Positions 16,926 through 25,677 of a DNA stretch of 64,000 bases are shown piece after piece. Positions within the stretch are counted from its first letter, which is position 1; every line of letters starts with the position of its first letter. The position numbers and the translations under genes were made by a program. The stretch is from the NCBI RefSeq assembly GCF_002973535.1, contig NZ_PVEP01000006.1:124001-188000 (forward strand). The letters run 5' to 3'. Source of the DNA: Albidovulum denitrificans (GTDB taxonomy: Bacteria > Pseudomonadota > Alphaproteobacteria > Rhodobacterales > Rhodobacteraceae). The notes under the pieces are model-generated. The model saw only the letters and a program-made list of their open reading frames with translations, was not told the origin of the DNA and ran no database searches.

Positions 16926-18272
16926 ATGATCCAGAACCTGACCGACCTTTCGCGCAAGCTGAACCGGGGCAGCCTGAAAAGCGCCGATCTGGTGCAAGAG
17001 GCGCTGTCGCGCATCGCCGACCCGGCGGGGCAGGGCGATGTGGTGTTCCTGCGCAGCTACCCCGACGCGGCGAGGGCGCAGGCGGACTGGATCGACGCGG
17101 CCCGCGCCAAGGGGATCGCGCTGCCGCCTTTCGCCGGGGTGCCGCTGGCGATCAAGGACCTGTTCGACGTCAAGGGAGAGGTGACGACCGCCGGGTCGCG
17201 GGTGCTGGACGATCAGCCGCCCGCCACGGCCGACGCCCCCATCGTCGCGCGCCTGCGCGCGGCCGGGTTCGTCATCGTCGGCAAGAACAACATGACGGAG
17301 TTCGCCTATTCCGGGCTTGGCATCAACGCCCATTTCGGCACGCCCCGCAATCCGCATGACCAGACGGCGCATCGCATCCCCGGTGGCTCCTCCTCCGGCG
17401 CGGCGGTGGCGGTGGCCGAGGGGATGGTGCCTGCTGCCATCGGGACCGATACCGGCGGGTCCTGCCGCATCCCGGCCGCCTTCTGCGGTGTCGTGGGGTT
17501 CAAACCGACATCGACCCGGGTGCCGAAAGACGGCACCGTGCCGCTGTCGAAATCGCTCGACTGTATCGGCCCCTTCGCCAATTCCGTCTCCGACTGCGCG
17601 GTGCTGGATTCCATCCTGTCGGGCGGCGCGGGGGAGGATGTGGAGTCTTTCCCCGAAGGCGGTCTGCGGCTGGCCGTGCTGGACGGCTATGTGACCGAGC
17701 ATCTGGATGACGCGGTCGCCGCCGCCTACGAGAAGATGCTGACCCGGCTGTCGAGCAGGGGCGTGCGGCTGATGCCGCTGACCATCGACGAACTGGCGGA
17801 ACTGCCGAAGATCAACGGCAAGGGCGGCCTCGTCGGGGCCGAGGCCTATGCCTGGCACAAGCCGTTTCTGGAATCGCGGGCCGGGTTCTACGACCCCTGG
17901 GTCCGGGACCGCTTCAGCGCCGGGCAGTCGCAAACGGCCGAAGATTATATCCGCACGGTCGAGGCGCGCGCGACGATGCGCGCGCTGGTGGCCCGCAAGA
18001 CGGATGCCTTCGACGCGCTGATCCTTCCCACCGTGCAGATCGTCGCGCCGACGCTGGAAAGCCTTGCCGACCCCGAGAAATCGGCGGCAACCAACCTTCT
18101 TTGTCTGCGCAATACCGCTGTTGGCAACTTCCTCGACCTGCCCGCCATCTCCATCCCCTGCCACGGGGAGGGGGCGCTGCCGGTCGGTGCGATGCTGATG
18201 GGCCGGACGGGCGGGGACCGCAGGCTTCTGTCCATCGCGCGGGGATTGGAAGGCACCATCCGGGGCCGTTAA
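16926..18272 (+). CDS. Amidase (amidase signature family)
   Basis: 448 residues from the ATG at 16926. The Ser-cisSer-Lys triad of the family is present: Lys in LAIKDLFDVKGE, cis-Ser in IPGGSSSGAAVA and the nucleophilic Ser in TDTGGSCRIPAAFCG. The hallmark reads GGSCRIP instead of the common GGSIRIP. It would hydrolyse a linear or cyclic amide to acid plus ammonia in the cytoplasm. The neighbours (ring reductase, DUF2848 protein, ferredoxin) fit a ring-cleaved amide from N-heterocycle breakdown. It begins only 13 bases after a strong terminator. Confidence 0.9.
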   Translation: MIQNLTDLSRKLNRGSLKSADLVQEALSRIADPAGQGDVVFLRSYPDAARAQADWIDAARAKGIALPPFAGVPLAIKDLFDVKGEVTTAGSRVLDDQPPATADAPIVARLRAAGFVIVGKNNMTEFAYSGLGINAHFGTPRNPHDQTAHRIPGGSSSGAAVAVAEGMVPAAIGTDTGGSCRIPAAFCGVVGFKPTSTRVPKDGTVPLSKSLDCIGPFANSVSDCAVLDSILSGGAGEDVESFPEGGLRLAVLDGYVTEHLDDAVAAAYEKMLTRLSSRGVRLMPLTIDELAELPKINGKGGLVGAEAYAWHKPFLESRAGFYDPWVRDRFSAGQSQTAEDYIRTVEARATMRALVARKTDAFDALILPTVQIVAPTLESLADPEKSAATNLLCLRNTAVGNFLDLPAISIPCHGEGALPVGAMLMGRTGGDRRLLSIARGLEGTIRGR

Positions 18273-18287
18273 CCGAAAGGGCACATC

Positions 18288-18986
18288 ATGTCAGCCAGGG
18301 TCGAATTCGACGCCACCTTCACCTCACGAACCGGGCAGGAGCGTGACCGGGTCACCATCGAAAAGGTCATCGTCGGCGGCTGGACCGGGCGGGACAAGGC
18401 CGCCCTTCAGCATCATATCGACGAACTGGCGAAGATCGGGGTGAAGCCGCCCGCGAAGACGCCGCTCTTCTACCGCGTCGGCGTCTCCCGCCTTTCGGTG
18501 GCCGATGCGATCGAGGTCATCGGCGACGGGTCGAGCGGTGAGGTGGAATATGTCCTGCTGAACCACAAGGGCCGGATCTGGGTCGGCGCGGGATCGGACC
18601 ATACCGACCGGGTGGTGGAGCATATGGGGATTACGGTGGCCAAGCAGCTTTGCGACAAGCCCATCGCGACGGAGTTCTGGCCGCTGGACGAGGTCGAGGG
18701 GCATTGGGACCAGATCCTGATCCGGTCCACCATCCACGAGGCGGGCGGGGAGGTCGTCTATCAGGATGGCGGCGTGGCCGGGCTTTTGTCGCCTGCGGAA
18801 CTGCTTGGCCATCTGAAGGCGGATGGCGGTGAACTTGCCGAACGCACCCTGATGTTCGGCGGCACCTGCGGCGCCATCGGCGGGGTCCGGTTCAGCCCGC
18901 GCTTCGCGCTTGACCTTATTGACCCGGTGCTGAACCGCCGGATTTCGCACGCCTATGACGTGGTTCCCGTGCCGATTCTGGGATAG
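18288..18986 (+). CDS. DUF2848-type protein
   Basis: 232 residues, 15 bases after the amidase. The sequence (VGGWTGRDKAALQHHIDELAKIG, PLFYRVG, VGAGSDHTDR, DQILIRSTI) is what I recall for the DUF2848 family, often annotated as fumarylacetoacetate-hydrolase-like and commonly found beside amidases in proteobacteria. TLMFGGTCGAIGGVRFSPRF near the end resembles the ligand-binding part of the FAH fold. It probably acts on the acid released by the amidase; this is inference from position. Confidence 0.6.
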   Translation: MSARVEFDATFTSRTGQERDRVTIEKVIVGGWTGRDKAALQHHIDELAKIGVKPPAKTPLFYRVGVSRLSVADAIEVIGDGSSGEVEYVLLNHKGRIWVGAGSDHTDRVVEHMGITVAKQLCDKPIATEFWPLDEVEGHWDQILIRSTIHEAGGEVVYQDGGVAGLLSPAELLGHLKADGGELAERTLMFGGTCGAIGGVRFSPRFALDLIDPVLNRRISHAYDVVPVPILG

Positions 18987-18989
18987 GAA

Positions 18990-19025
18990 TTGCCTTCTCT
19001 GATTTTACGGAGTATACGTCCTAAA
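18990..19025 (+). promoter_or_regulatory. Promoter of the ferredoxin/reductase pair with shared regulon motif
   Basis: -35 TTGCCT (18990-18995), 17-base spacer, -10 TATACG (19013-19018), inside GGAGTATACGTCCTAAA (19009-19025). This is the second copy of the motif at 15071. The short distance to the start codon at 19041 means that a bound protein would block initiation. Confidence 0.6.
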
Positions 19026-19040
19026 AATGAGAGGTGATTC

Positions 19041-19565
19041 ATGACCTATGTCGTCACGGAGAACTGCATCAATTGCAAGTTCCAGGATTGCGTCACGGTC
19101 TGCCCCGTGGACTGCTTCTATGAGGGGGAGAACTTTCTGGTCATCCACCCCGAAGAATGTATCGACTGCGGTGTCTGCGAACCCGAATGCCCCGCAGACG
19201 CGATCCGCGCCGATACGGAGCCGGGGCTGGACGAATGGCTTGCCCTCAACGCGAAATACGCCGAGATCTGGCCGAATATCACCGAGATCGGGACCGTGCC
19301 GCCCGATGCCGAGGACTGGAACGGCAAGCCTGACAAGGCAGGGCTTCTCATCACCGGCGAAGCGCCGCCCGAACCCCATGCGCAAAAGCCGATCTATGAG
19401 GCGGGTGAGATGCCCGACGACGCCGATGCCGAACATTATGAGGTGGACGGCGCCGCCGTTCCCTTCCCTGAGCCTGCGGGTGATGCGCCCATCGTCCGGC
19501 TTGACCCGATCGACACTGATGAGCCCGAAGGCTTTGAGGTGGACGGCCTGCGCGTGACCCCCTGA
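19041..19565 (+). CDS. fdxA: FdxA-type 7Fe ferredoxin with C-terminal extension
   Basis: 174 residues. The first 105 match Fdx[22 protein letters not shown] and [12 protein letters not shown] give one [3Fe-4S] and one [4Fe-4S] site, and the body continues [15 protein letters not shown]. Standard FdxA is about 107-112 residues; here a further 60 or so acidic, proline-rich residues follow ([28 protein letters not shown]). The downstream reductase suggests a dedicated NADPH-to-ferredoxin chain for PreA or another reductase. The extension may serve in docking, which is inference. Confidence 0.92.
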   Translation: MTYVVTENCINCKFQDCVTVCPVDCFYEGENFLVIHPEECIDCGVCEPECPADAIRADTEPGLDEWLALNAKYAEIWPNITEIGTVPPDAEDWNGKPDKAGLLITGEAPPEPHAQKPIYEAGEMPDDADAEHYEVDGAAVPFPEPAGDAPIVRLDPIDTDEPEGFEVDGLRVTP

Positions 19566-19607
19566 CCGGCCCGCGCAGCCCAACCCTTTCCCGAACCGGA
19601 GACCCCC

Positions 19608-20417
19608 ATGACCGTCGCCCCCGATCCGGCCGCCGCGCCCGTTCAACCCATGCCCGATGCGCAGACCGTGCTGAGTGTCCGGCACTGGGACGACCGGCTG
19701 TTTTCCTTCCGCGTCACGCGACCGTCGAGCTTTCGCTTCCGGTCGGGCGAATTCGTGATGATCGGCCTGCCGGGGGAGACCGGCAAACCGATCCTGCGCG
19801 CCTATTCCATCGCCTCGCCCTTCTGGGATGAAGAGCTTGAGTTCTATTCGATCAAGGTCCCCGACGGCCCGCTGACCTCGCGCCTGCAAAAGATCAAGGT
19901 GGGCGATCAGGTGATCGTCAGGACCAAGCCGACCGGCACGCTTGTCATCGACGCGCTTCTGCCCGGCAAGCGGCTTTGGATGATCTCCACCGGCACCGGC
20001 GTCGCGCCTTTTGCAAGCCTGATGCGGGAACCGGAGACCTATGAGAAATTCGACAGCGTCATCCTGACCCAAACCTGCCGTTTGAGGAGTGAGCTTGACT
20101 ATGGCGACGATCTGGAACGGCGTCTGGCCGAAGATCCGCTGGTGGGGGAGGATGCCGCCGTCAAGTTCCGCCGCTACGCCACCACGACGCGCGAGACCTC
20201 GGACAGGATGGGGCGTGTCACCGATCTGATCGAAAGCGGAAAGCTCTTTGCCGACCTTGGCGTCCCGCCGCTTGACCCGGCGCATGACCGGGTGATGATC
20301 TGCGGCTCGATGGCGCTGAACCTTGATATGAAGCGGATATTGGAGGCGCGCGGCTTTACCGAAGGGGCGAACAGCAAGCCCGGCGAATACGTCGTCGAAC
20401 GCGCCTTCGTCGATTGA
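19608..20417 (+). CDS. fpr: Ferredoxin-NADP reductase
   Basis: 269 residues of the bacterial FPR type: FAD-binding RAYSIASPFW, pyrophosphate site PDGPLTSRLQ, NADP-binding STGTGVAPFASLMR and MICGSMALNLDMK, and C-terminal YVVERAFVD that stacks on the flavin. It transfers electrons between NADPH and ferredoxin. It lies 42 bases behind the ferredoxin gene and shares its promoter. Confidence 0.93.
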   Translation: MTVAPDPAAAPVQPMPDAQTVLSVRHWDDRLFSFRVTRPSSFRFRSGEFVMIGLPGETGKPILRAYSIASPFWDEELEFYSIKVPDGPLTSRLQKIKVGDQVIVRTKPTGTLVIDALLPGKRLWMISTGTGVAPFASLMREPETYEKFDSVILTQTCRLRSELDYGDDLERRLAEDPLVGEDAAVKFRRYATTTRETSDRMGRVTDLIESGKLFADLGVPPLDPAHDRVMICGSMALNLDMKRILEARGFTEGANSKPGEYVVERAFVD

Positions 20418-20429
20418 GGCTTGCCCGCC

Positions 20430-21545
20430 TTAGCGGGAGAAGCGCGCCTTCAGCACCGACCACAGCATCCCAAGGACGCTCAGCCGTCTCGCCGGTCCGG
20501 CCTCGCCCCCCGACAGGACGGCATCGCAATTGGCCGCGAACTGCGCCAGGATGTAATCGACGAAACCCGTCACCAGCTCCGGCCGGTTGAACTGCGCCAG
20601 CATGCCGTCGATTTCGAACCGAAGCTCGACCTCTGCGCGGCTCACCTGGGGCGTCGTACCTTCCGCGATGGCATAGCGCAGCGCCCCCCGGACTTTCGAC
20701 TTGCCCTGCTTGTCGTCGCCCTCGCCCCGGATCGTCCCCGCGCGGGCGGCATCGTCATTGTCATAGCTGCCGCGCCCGCCAAAGCGCGCCCGGATCGGGC
20801 CAAAGCGGATTTCGACCGCGCCGGTGAAGCTTTCGGCATCAAGGCTTTCCACCGTCGCGCCGGGGATGCAGGGGGCCACGCGGGCCGGGTCGCGGAAAAG
20901 CTGCCAGACGGAGTCCGGCGCATGGCTCAGGGCAAAGCTGCGCTTGACCACCGTCCAGCCGCCCTCGATCGAAACAGAGCCTTGCGGGGCGGTCGGGGTA
21001 GGGGCTGCGGCGGTCTCGACCGGCTCGAACGGCGCGAAGGGCTTGGTGTCCCGCGCCGGGGCAGGGGGGGCGGAGGTCGCACCCTTCGCCGCGATGACCT
21101 CGGAAATCGCGCCGACGATCCCGACATAGCCGGTGCAGCGGCAGAGATTGCCGCTCAGCTCATGCCGGATCGTGGCTTCATCGGCTACGTCGAAGCGCGT
21201 CACGATGTCCCGCGCGGTCGCCAGCATCCCCGGCGTGCAGAACCCGCATTGCAGCGCGTGGTGGCGCGAGAAGGCATCGCGCAACTGGTCCATGACCGGG
21301 TCGCCGCGATGCCCCTCGATCGTCTCGATCACCGCGCCGTCGCAGGCATGGGCATAGGTGATGCAGGACCGCACCGGCCTGCCGTTCATCATCACGGTGC
21401 AGGCGCCGCAGACACCCTGTTCGCAGGCAAGATGCGTGCCGGTCAGGTCGAGATGGTCGCGCAGCACTTCGGCCAGTTGCGTCCGGGGCGGGACGGTGAC
21501 GGTGCAATCCTCGCCATTGACGGTCAGGGTCAGGGTCTCAGGCAT
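20430..21545 (-). CDS. Molybdenum hydroxylase [2Fe-2S] subunit fused to a CoxG-like domain
   Basis: 371 residues in two parts. Residues 1-155 are a CoxS/XdhS iron-sulfur subunit: CEQGVCGACTVMMNG with the plant-type cluster, and CGFCTPGM plus LCRCTGY with the second cluster. After an Ala/Pro-rich linker, residues about 190-340 form a CoxG/SRPBCC domain (WTVVKRSFALSHAPDSVWQLFRDPARVAPCIPGA), which in CO dehydrogenase systems helps membrane attachment. CoxG is normally a separate gene. Last gene of the minus-strand operon, overlapping the FAD subunit gene by eight bases. Confidence 0.92.
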   Translation of the reverse strand: MPETLTLTVNGEDCTVTVPPRTQLAEVLRDHLDLTGTHLACEQGVCGACTVMMNGRPVRSCITYAHACDGAVIETIEGHRGDPVMDQLRDAFSRHHALQCGFCTPGMLATARDIVTRFDVADEATIRHELSGNLCRCTGYVGIVGAISEVIAAKGATSAPPAPARDTKPFAPFEPVETAAAPTPTAPQGSVSIEGGWTVVKRSFALSHAPDSVWQLFRDPARVAPCIPGATVESLDAESFTGAVEIRFGPIRARFGGRGSYDNDDAARAGTIRGEGDDKQGKSKVRGALRYAIAEGTTPQVSRAEVELRFEIDGMLAQFNRPELVTGFVDYILAQFAANCDAVLSGGEAGPARRLSVLGMLWSVLKARFSR

Positions 21546-22368
21546 CGGAAAGGGCCTCTGTCACGGCGCGGGAATGGGCGATGGCGAGTTGGTGGATCTT
21601 CACGTCGGACAAGTTCAGGCCGCTGTCACGCAGCACGGCCTTCACCGTCTCAACCGGCGGGACGGCCCCCGTCGTCGCGATCTGCCGGGCAAGTTCCGCG
21701 CTGACGAACGGCGCGCCGCCGGTCGATCCGAAGACGACGCGGCAGGTGCGGCTTGCCGGGTCGGCGACGAAGGCCGCGATGGCGTCCGCGAATTCCCCCA
21801 CCTTGCGGCAGATCTTGTAATAGCCCCAGCGCGCCTGGTCCGAGTAGCGCGGGATGCGGATCGTTGTCAGCACCTCATCCTCCGCCATCGCGGTGCGGTA
21901 GGCGCCCAGCATGAAACCCGCCATCGGGATTTCGCGGGCGCCGGTGCCGCCCCGCACCACCAGCACGGCCCCAAGGGCCGTCATCGCCGTGACCCAGTCG
22001 GCGGCGGGGTCGGCATGGCAGAGGCTGCCGCCGATGGTGCCGCGGTTGCGCACGGCGCGATAGGCGATGCCCGAGGCGACATGGCGCAACATGCCCGCTA
22101 TCGGGTCCGGCACCTCGCCATCCTCGATCCGCGCATGGGTGACGGCCGCGCCGATCTCCACATGGCTGTCCGTCTCGCGGATGTCGGCAAGGCCCGGCAG
22201 GGCGGTGACATCCACCAGATGCGCGGGCCGGGCAAGCCGCAGGTTCAGCATCGGGCCAAGAGACTGCCCGCCGCTGATGAGCTTGGTGCCGTGATCGTCC
22301 CCGCGCAGCGCCGCCTGCGCCGCGTCCAGCGTCACGGGTCGCGAAATCTCGAAGGGGGAGGGTTTCAT
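21538..22368 (-). CDS. Molybdenum hydroxylase FAD-binding subunit
   Basis: 276 residues of the CoxM/XdhB family. FAD-binding signatures are KLISGGQSLGPMLNLRLA near the N-terminus and TIGGSLCHADPAADWV near residue 110. It passes electrons from the iron-sulfur subunit to the final acceptor. It overlaps the large-subunit stop (ATGA). Confidence 0.92.
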   Translation of the reverse strand: MKPSPFEISRPVTLDAAQAALRGDDHGTKLISGGQSLGPMLNLRLARPAHLVDVTALPGLADIRETDSHVEIGAAVTHARIEDGEVPDPIAGMLRHVASGIAYRAVRNRGTIGGSLCHADPAADWVTAMTALGAVLVVRGGTGAREIPMAGFMLGAYRTAMAEDEVLTTIRIPRYSDQARWGYYKICRKVGEFADAIAAFVADPASRTCRVVFGSTGGAPFVSAELARQIATTGAVPPVETVKAVLRDSGLNLSDVKIHQLAIAHSRAVTEALSDA

Positions 22369-24710
22369 TCGGCAGCCTCCCGCGCGGCGCTGGCCCGAAG
22401 GATCGCGCCCAGCACCTTTTCGGGGGTCGCCGGGATGGCGTTGATCTCAACCCCGAAGGGCGACAGCGCATCGTTGATCGCGTTGACGATGGCGCCCCCC
22501 GGCGCGATGGCCGCGCCTTCGCCAACGCCCTTGATCCCGTGGCGCGTATAGGGCGACAGCGTTTCCGCATGGCCAAGCCGGAAATGCGGAAGCTCCGCCG
22601 GGCCGGGCAGAACATAGTCGGCGAGGGTCGAGGTCAGCGGCTGCCCGTTGGCATCGTAAAGCACCTCTTCGAACAGCGCTGTCCCGATGCCCTGCGCCGC
22701 GCCGCCATAAGCCTGGCCTTCAAGGATCAGCGGATTCACCCGGCGTCCGCAATCCTCGAAGATATAGTAATCCTCGATCGCGACCTTGCCGGTATCGGGA
22801 TCGACCTCGACGATGGCGGCGTGGGTCGCATAGGTGAACACTCCGGTGTCGATCTCCGGCTTGTACCCTTCGGTGACCTCAAGCCCCGCCGTCTCGACAT
22901 CATCAGGAAGCTGGTCGGGGCGCAGGTACCAGGCGCGCGCGATGTCCTCGAACCCGACATGCGCCTTTCCGAACCAGGCCTTGCCGTCGGACAGGCGAAT
23001 ATCGCCCGGCTTGCATTGCAGGAGATGCGCGGCATGGGTCTTGACCCGTCCGGCAAGGACCTCTGCCGCCTTCGACACCGCCCCGCCCGCCATGACCATC
23101 CCGCGCGACGCATAGGCGCCGGTCGAATAGGGCGTCAGGCCCGTGTCGCCCATCGTGACGTTGATCCGGCTTATGTCGACCGTCAGCCATTCGCTGGCCA
23201 CCTGCGCAAGCGTGGTTTCCAGACCCTGACCGAAGCTGTGATTGCCAGACCGCACCTCGACCGAGCCTGAGGGCGTGATCTTGACCATCGCCTGTTCGTA
23301 GCCCGGTACAAGCGGCAGACCCCAGGCAGCGAAGACCTTCGTCCCATGCGCCGACTGTTCGGTGAAGGTGGAAAACCCGATGCCGAGGAAGCGGCCATTC
23401 GCGCGGGCCTCGGCCTGACGGGCGCGAAACCCGGCCAGGCCGATATGCCGTTCCGCCTGCGCCACGCTTTCGGGGTAATCGCCGCTGTCGTAGAATTTCT
23501 TCGTCACGTTGGTGAAGGGCATCTTCCCCGCGGGGACGAGGTTTTCCTTGCGCACCTCCGACGGTTCCCGCCCCACGGCGCGGGCGATGGCGTCGATCGT
23601 CAGTTCCATCGCGAAGCACACACCGGGGCGGGCGACGCCGCGATAGGGGGTGAAGGCGGGCTTGTTGGTCGCGACCGAAAAGGTGCGGCAGCGATAGGTG
23701 CCGAAGTCATAGGGACCCGGCAGGTTGCCGCCCGCCTGCGCCGCCTCAAGACAGGCGGTGAAGGGCCAGACGGAATAGGCGCCGACATCAACGGTGATCT
23801 CCGCATCCAGCCCCAACAGCCGCCCGCGTTCGTCGGCGAACGCGGTCAGCTTGTAGTGATGCTGGCGGGTATTCGCACCCGCGACGAGGTGTTCGCGCCG
23901 GTCCTCGGTCCAGCGGATCGGGCGGCCGGTCTTGCGCGCGACCCATGAGACGGAGAGTTCCTCGGGCTGAAGCACGCATTTATAGCCAAAGCCGCCCCCC
24001 ACATCGGGAGCGATGACGCGCACCTGCCCCTGATCGAGGCCAAGGCATTCCGAAATCCCGGTGCGGATCAGATGCGGCACCTGGGTGGAGGTATAGACGA
24101 CAAGCTGGCCCGCCTTTTCATCCCAATGGGCAAGCGTCCCCTTGCCCTCCATCGGGTTCATGCACTGGCGCGCGGTCGAATATTCCCGCTCGACCACGAC
24201 CGGCGCTGTCTTGCGCAGCGTCTCGATATCGCCGTCGAAGAAGGTGGTCAGGAAAAGGTTGTTGCCCCATTCTTCATGCAACAAAGGCGCATCCGCTTCG
24301 CGTGCCTTCAGCGCGTCGATCACGGGGGGCAGGGGGTCGATCTCGATCTCCACCTGTTCGGCCAGATCCTCGGCCTCGGCGCGGGTGGGGGCGATGCAGA
24401 TCGCCACGCATTCGCCGACGAAACGGACCTTGCCGCTGGCAAGCGGATACTGGTCCGAGGCGTTGTAGGTGGGTAGCGAGGATTCGGCGCGGATCGGGCG
24501 GATGTCGGAGAGATCGGCGGCGGTGAAAACCCGGTCCGCCATCCCCTCGGGCTTGCGGATGGCGCGGATGCGGCCATGCGCCACGGGGCTGCGGACAAAG
24601 GCGGCCTCCCATTGTCGCGGCAGCTTGATGTCGCCGACGAACTTCGCCTGCCCGGTCAGCAGCCGCCGGTCTTCCTTGCGTTCGATGCGTGCGCCAATTC
24701 CGGTGGTCAA
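22365..24710 (-). CDS. Molybdenum hydroxylase molybdopterin-binding large subunit
   Basis: 781 residues of the xanthine dehydrogenase/CoxL superfamily. Cofactor-binding motifs include GGGFGYKCVLQPEE, TPYRGVARPGVCFAME and the C-terminal GVGEGAAIAPGGAIVNAI with the catalytic Glu. The active-site loop is not AYRCSFR, so this is not a true CO dehydrogenase; it is nearer the form-II-like or aldehyde/N-heterocycle hydroxylases. It would hydroxylate a ring carbon next to nitrogen, or oxidise an aldehyde, with water as the oxygen source. First gene of the three-gene minus-strand operon; its promoter carries the shared motif. Confidence 0.92.
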   Translation of the reverse strand: MTTGIGARIERKEDRRLLTGQAKFVGDIKLPRQWEAAFVRSPVAHGRIRAIRKPEGMADRVFTAADLSDIRPIRAESSLPTYNASDQYPLASGKVRFVGECVAICIAPTRAEAEDLAEQVEIEIDPLPPVIDALKAREADAPLLHEEWGNNLFLTTFFDGDIETLRKTAPVVVEREYSTARQCMNPMEGKGTLAHWDEKAGQLVVYTSTQVPHLIRTGISECLGLDQGQVRVIAPDVGGGFGYKCVLQPEELSVSWVARKTGRPIRWTEDRREHLVAGANTRQHHYKLTAFADERGRLLGLDAEITVDVGAYSVWPFTACLEAAQAGGNLPGPYDFGTYRCRTFSVATNKPAFTPYRGVARPGVCFAMELTIDAIARAVGREPSEVRKENLVPAGKMPFTNVTKKFYDSGDYPESVAQAERHIGLAGFRARQAEARANGRFLGIGFSTFTEQSAHGTKVFAAWGLPLVPGYEQAMVKITPSGSVEVRSGNHSFGQGLETTLAQVASEWLTVDISRINVTMGDTGLTPYSTGAYASRGMVMAGGAVSKAAEVLAGRVKTHAAHLLQCKPGDIRLSDGKAWFGKAHVGFEDIARAWYLRPDQLPDDVETAGLEVTEGYKPEIDTGVFTYATHAAIVEVDPDTGKVAIEDYYIFEDCGRRVNPLILEGQAYGGAAQGIGTALFEEVLYDANGQPLTSTLADYVLPGPAELPHFRLGHAETLSPYTRHGIKGVGEGAAIAPGGAIVNAINDALSPFGVEINAIPATPEKVLGAILRASAAREAAE

Positions 24711-24801
24711 GACCTGTTCCCTCCAGCCCCGGACCGTGCGATCCCTTGTCCAGCGACGGGCAAGGGGGTTGCCGGACCCATGACGATTGGATCATAAAGG
24801 A

Positions 24802-24829
24802 AGCATACTGCATAATTTTTACGATGCAA
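24802..24829 (-). promoter_or_regulatory. Promoter of the molybdenum hydroxylase operon with shared regulon motif
   Basis: In the gene direction: -35 TTGCAT (24829-24824), 16-base spacer, -10 TATGCT (24807-24802), in the context GCAGTATGCTTCC. This is the third copy of the motif found at 15071 and 19009, and again at the same place relative to the -10. Confidence 0.55.
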
Positions 24830-24942
24830 CAAGCTCATGCCCGGACTTGTCTGGAAGGACCAAACTGGGCAATAAGCGCAGGTCGCACCTTCTGGCGCCG
24901 CCGCCCGCATCTCTAGTCTGCAACATAGCTGTGAGCAGGGAC

Positions 24943-25449
24943 ATGGAAAACACACCGAAAAAGACGGCGCGGCCGGGAAAAGTCAAAAGCCGGACCTATG
25001 AAGAGCTTTGGACCCGGCCCGGCTACCTGATCCGCCGCCTGCACCAGATCCATGTCGGTCTGTTCGCCGAGGAATGCGGCGGTGAGGATATCACCCCGGT
25101 GCAGTCGGCGATCCTGTCGGTTCTGCAGGGCGGGGAAGAGATGGACCAGCTGACGCTGTCGACCTCGGTGGGAATCGACCGCACCAGCGGCGCCGACGTG
25201 ATCCGGCGGCTGGAACGGCGCGGGCTGGTGACGCGGATGCCCTCGGAATTCGACCGGCGCGCGAAGATCGTGAAGATCACCGATGCGGGCAAGACCTTCA
25301 TCAGGCGCGTGCGGCCCCGGATGGCCAAGGCGCAGGACCGGCTGATCGCGCCCCTCGACGATGACGAGCGGGAAGAGTTCTTTCGCCTGATCAACAAGCT
25401 GGTGGACGCCAATAACGAGGCAAGCCGCGCCCCGATGGGGACGATCTGA
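24943..25449 (+). CDS. MarR-family transcriptional regulator
   Basis: 168 residues from the ATG at 24943 (MENTPKKTARPGK), preceded by GAGCAGGGA; reading further upstream would run through the divergent promoter. The winged helix-turn-helix is clear: ITPVQSAILSVLQGGEEMDQLTLSTSVGIDRTSGADVIRRLERRGLVTR, then the wing EFDRRAKIVKITDAGK. It sits between the molybdenum hydroxylase operon and the liv-type transporter and probably responds to their shared substrate. It is an alternative reader of the shared promoter motif. Confidence 0.9.
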   Translation: MENTPKKTARPGKVKSRTYEELWTRPGYLIRRLHQIHVGLFAEECGGEDITPVQSAILSVLQGGEEMDQLTLSTSVGIDRTSGADVIRRLERRGLVTRMPSEFDRRAKIVKITDAGKTFIRRVRPRMAKAQDRLIAPLDDDEREEFFRLINKLVDANNEASRAPMGTI

Positions 25450-25536
25450 CGCCTGGCCCGTCGGCCTTTTGCCCTTGATCCGCCGCCGATCCTGCCCGTT
25501 CCCGCAGGCCCCGAATTCATTCGCGCAAGAAAATCG

Positions 25537-25571
25537 TTGCGTTTGAATGAAAGAGGAGCATACTTCGTAAA
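25537..25571 (+). promoter_or_regulatory. Promoter of the liv-type operon with shared regulon motif
   Basis: -35 TTGCGT (25537-25542), 16-base spacer, -10 CATACT (25559-25564), inside GGAGCATACTTCGTAAA (25555-25571). This is the fourth copy of the shared motif. A leader of about 105 bases separates it from the TTG start at 25678; I see no clear structure in that leader. Confidence 0.55.
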
Positions 25572-25677
25572 TAGAAACCGATCGCGCCCCGCTGGGTCCG
25601 GCCTGACCGGGCGGCGGGAAACCGCGACAGAGACAACAGCCGACGGGAAAGCGCCCGCCGGACGAAGGGAGCGACGA

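Noticed and set aside
20424-20437. CCCGC-CTTA-GCGGG hairpin between the convergent FPR and molybdenum hydroxylase genes
   Set aside because: The five-pair stem without a T run is within chance for DNA of this composition; I do not call it a terminator.
22365-24710. Aerobic CO dehydrogenase (CoxL)
   Set aside because: The CO-oxidising form needs the AYRCSFR loop; here it reads PYRGVAR. The CoxG domain alone does not prove CO oxidation.
25537-25677. An ATG start for livH 141 bases upstream
   Set aside because: That ATG coincides with the -35 of the promoter and the added residues are hydrophilic and unconserved; the TTG at 25678 has a good ribosome-binding site and begins the first membrane segment.
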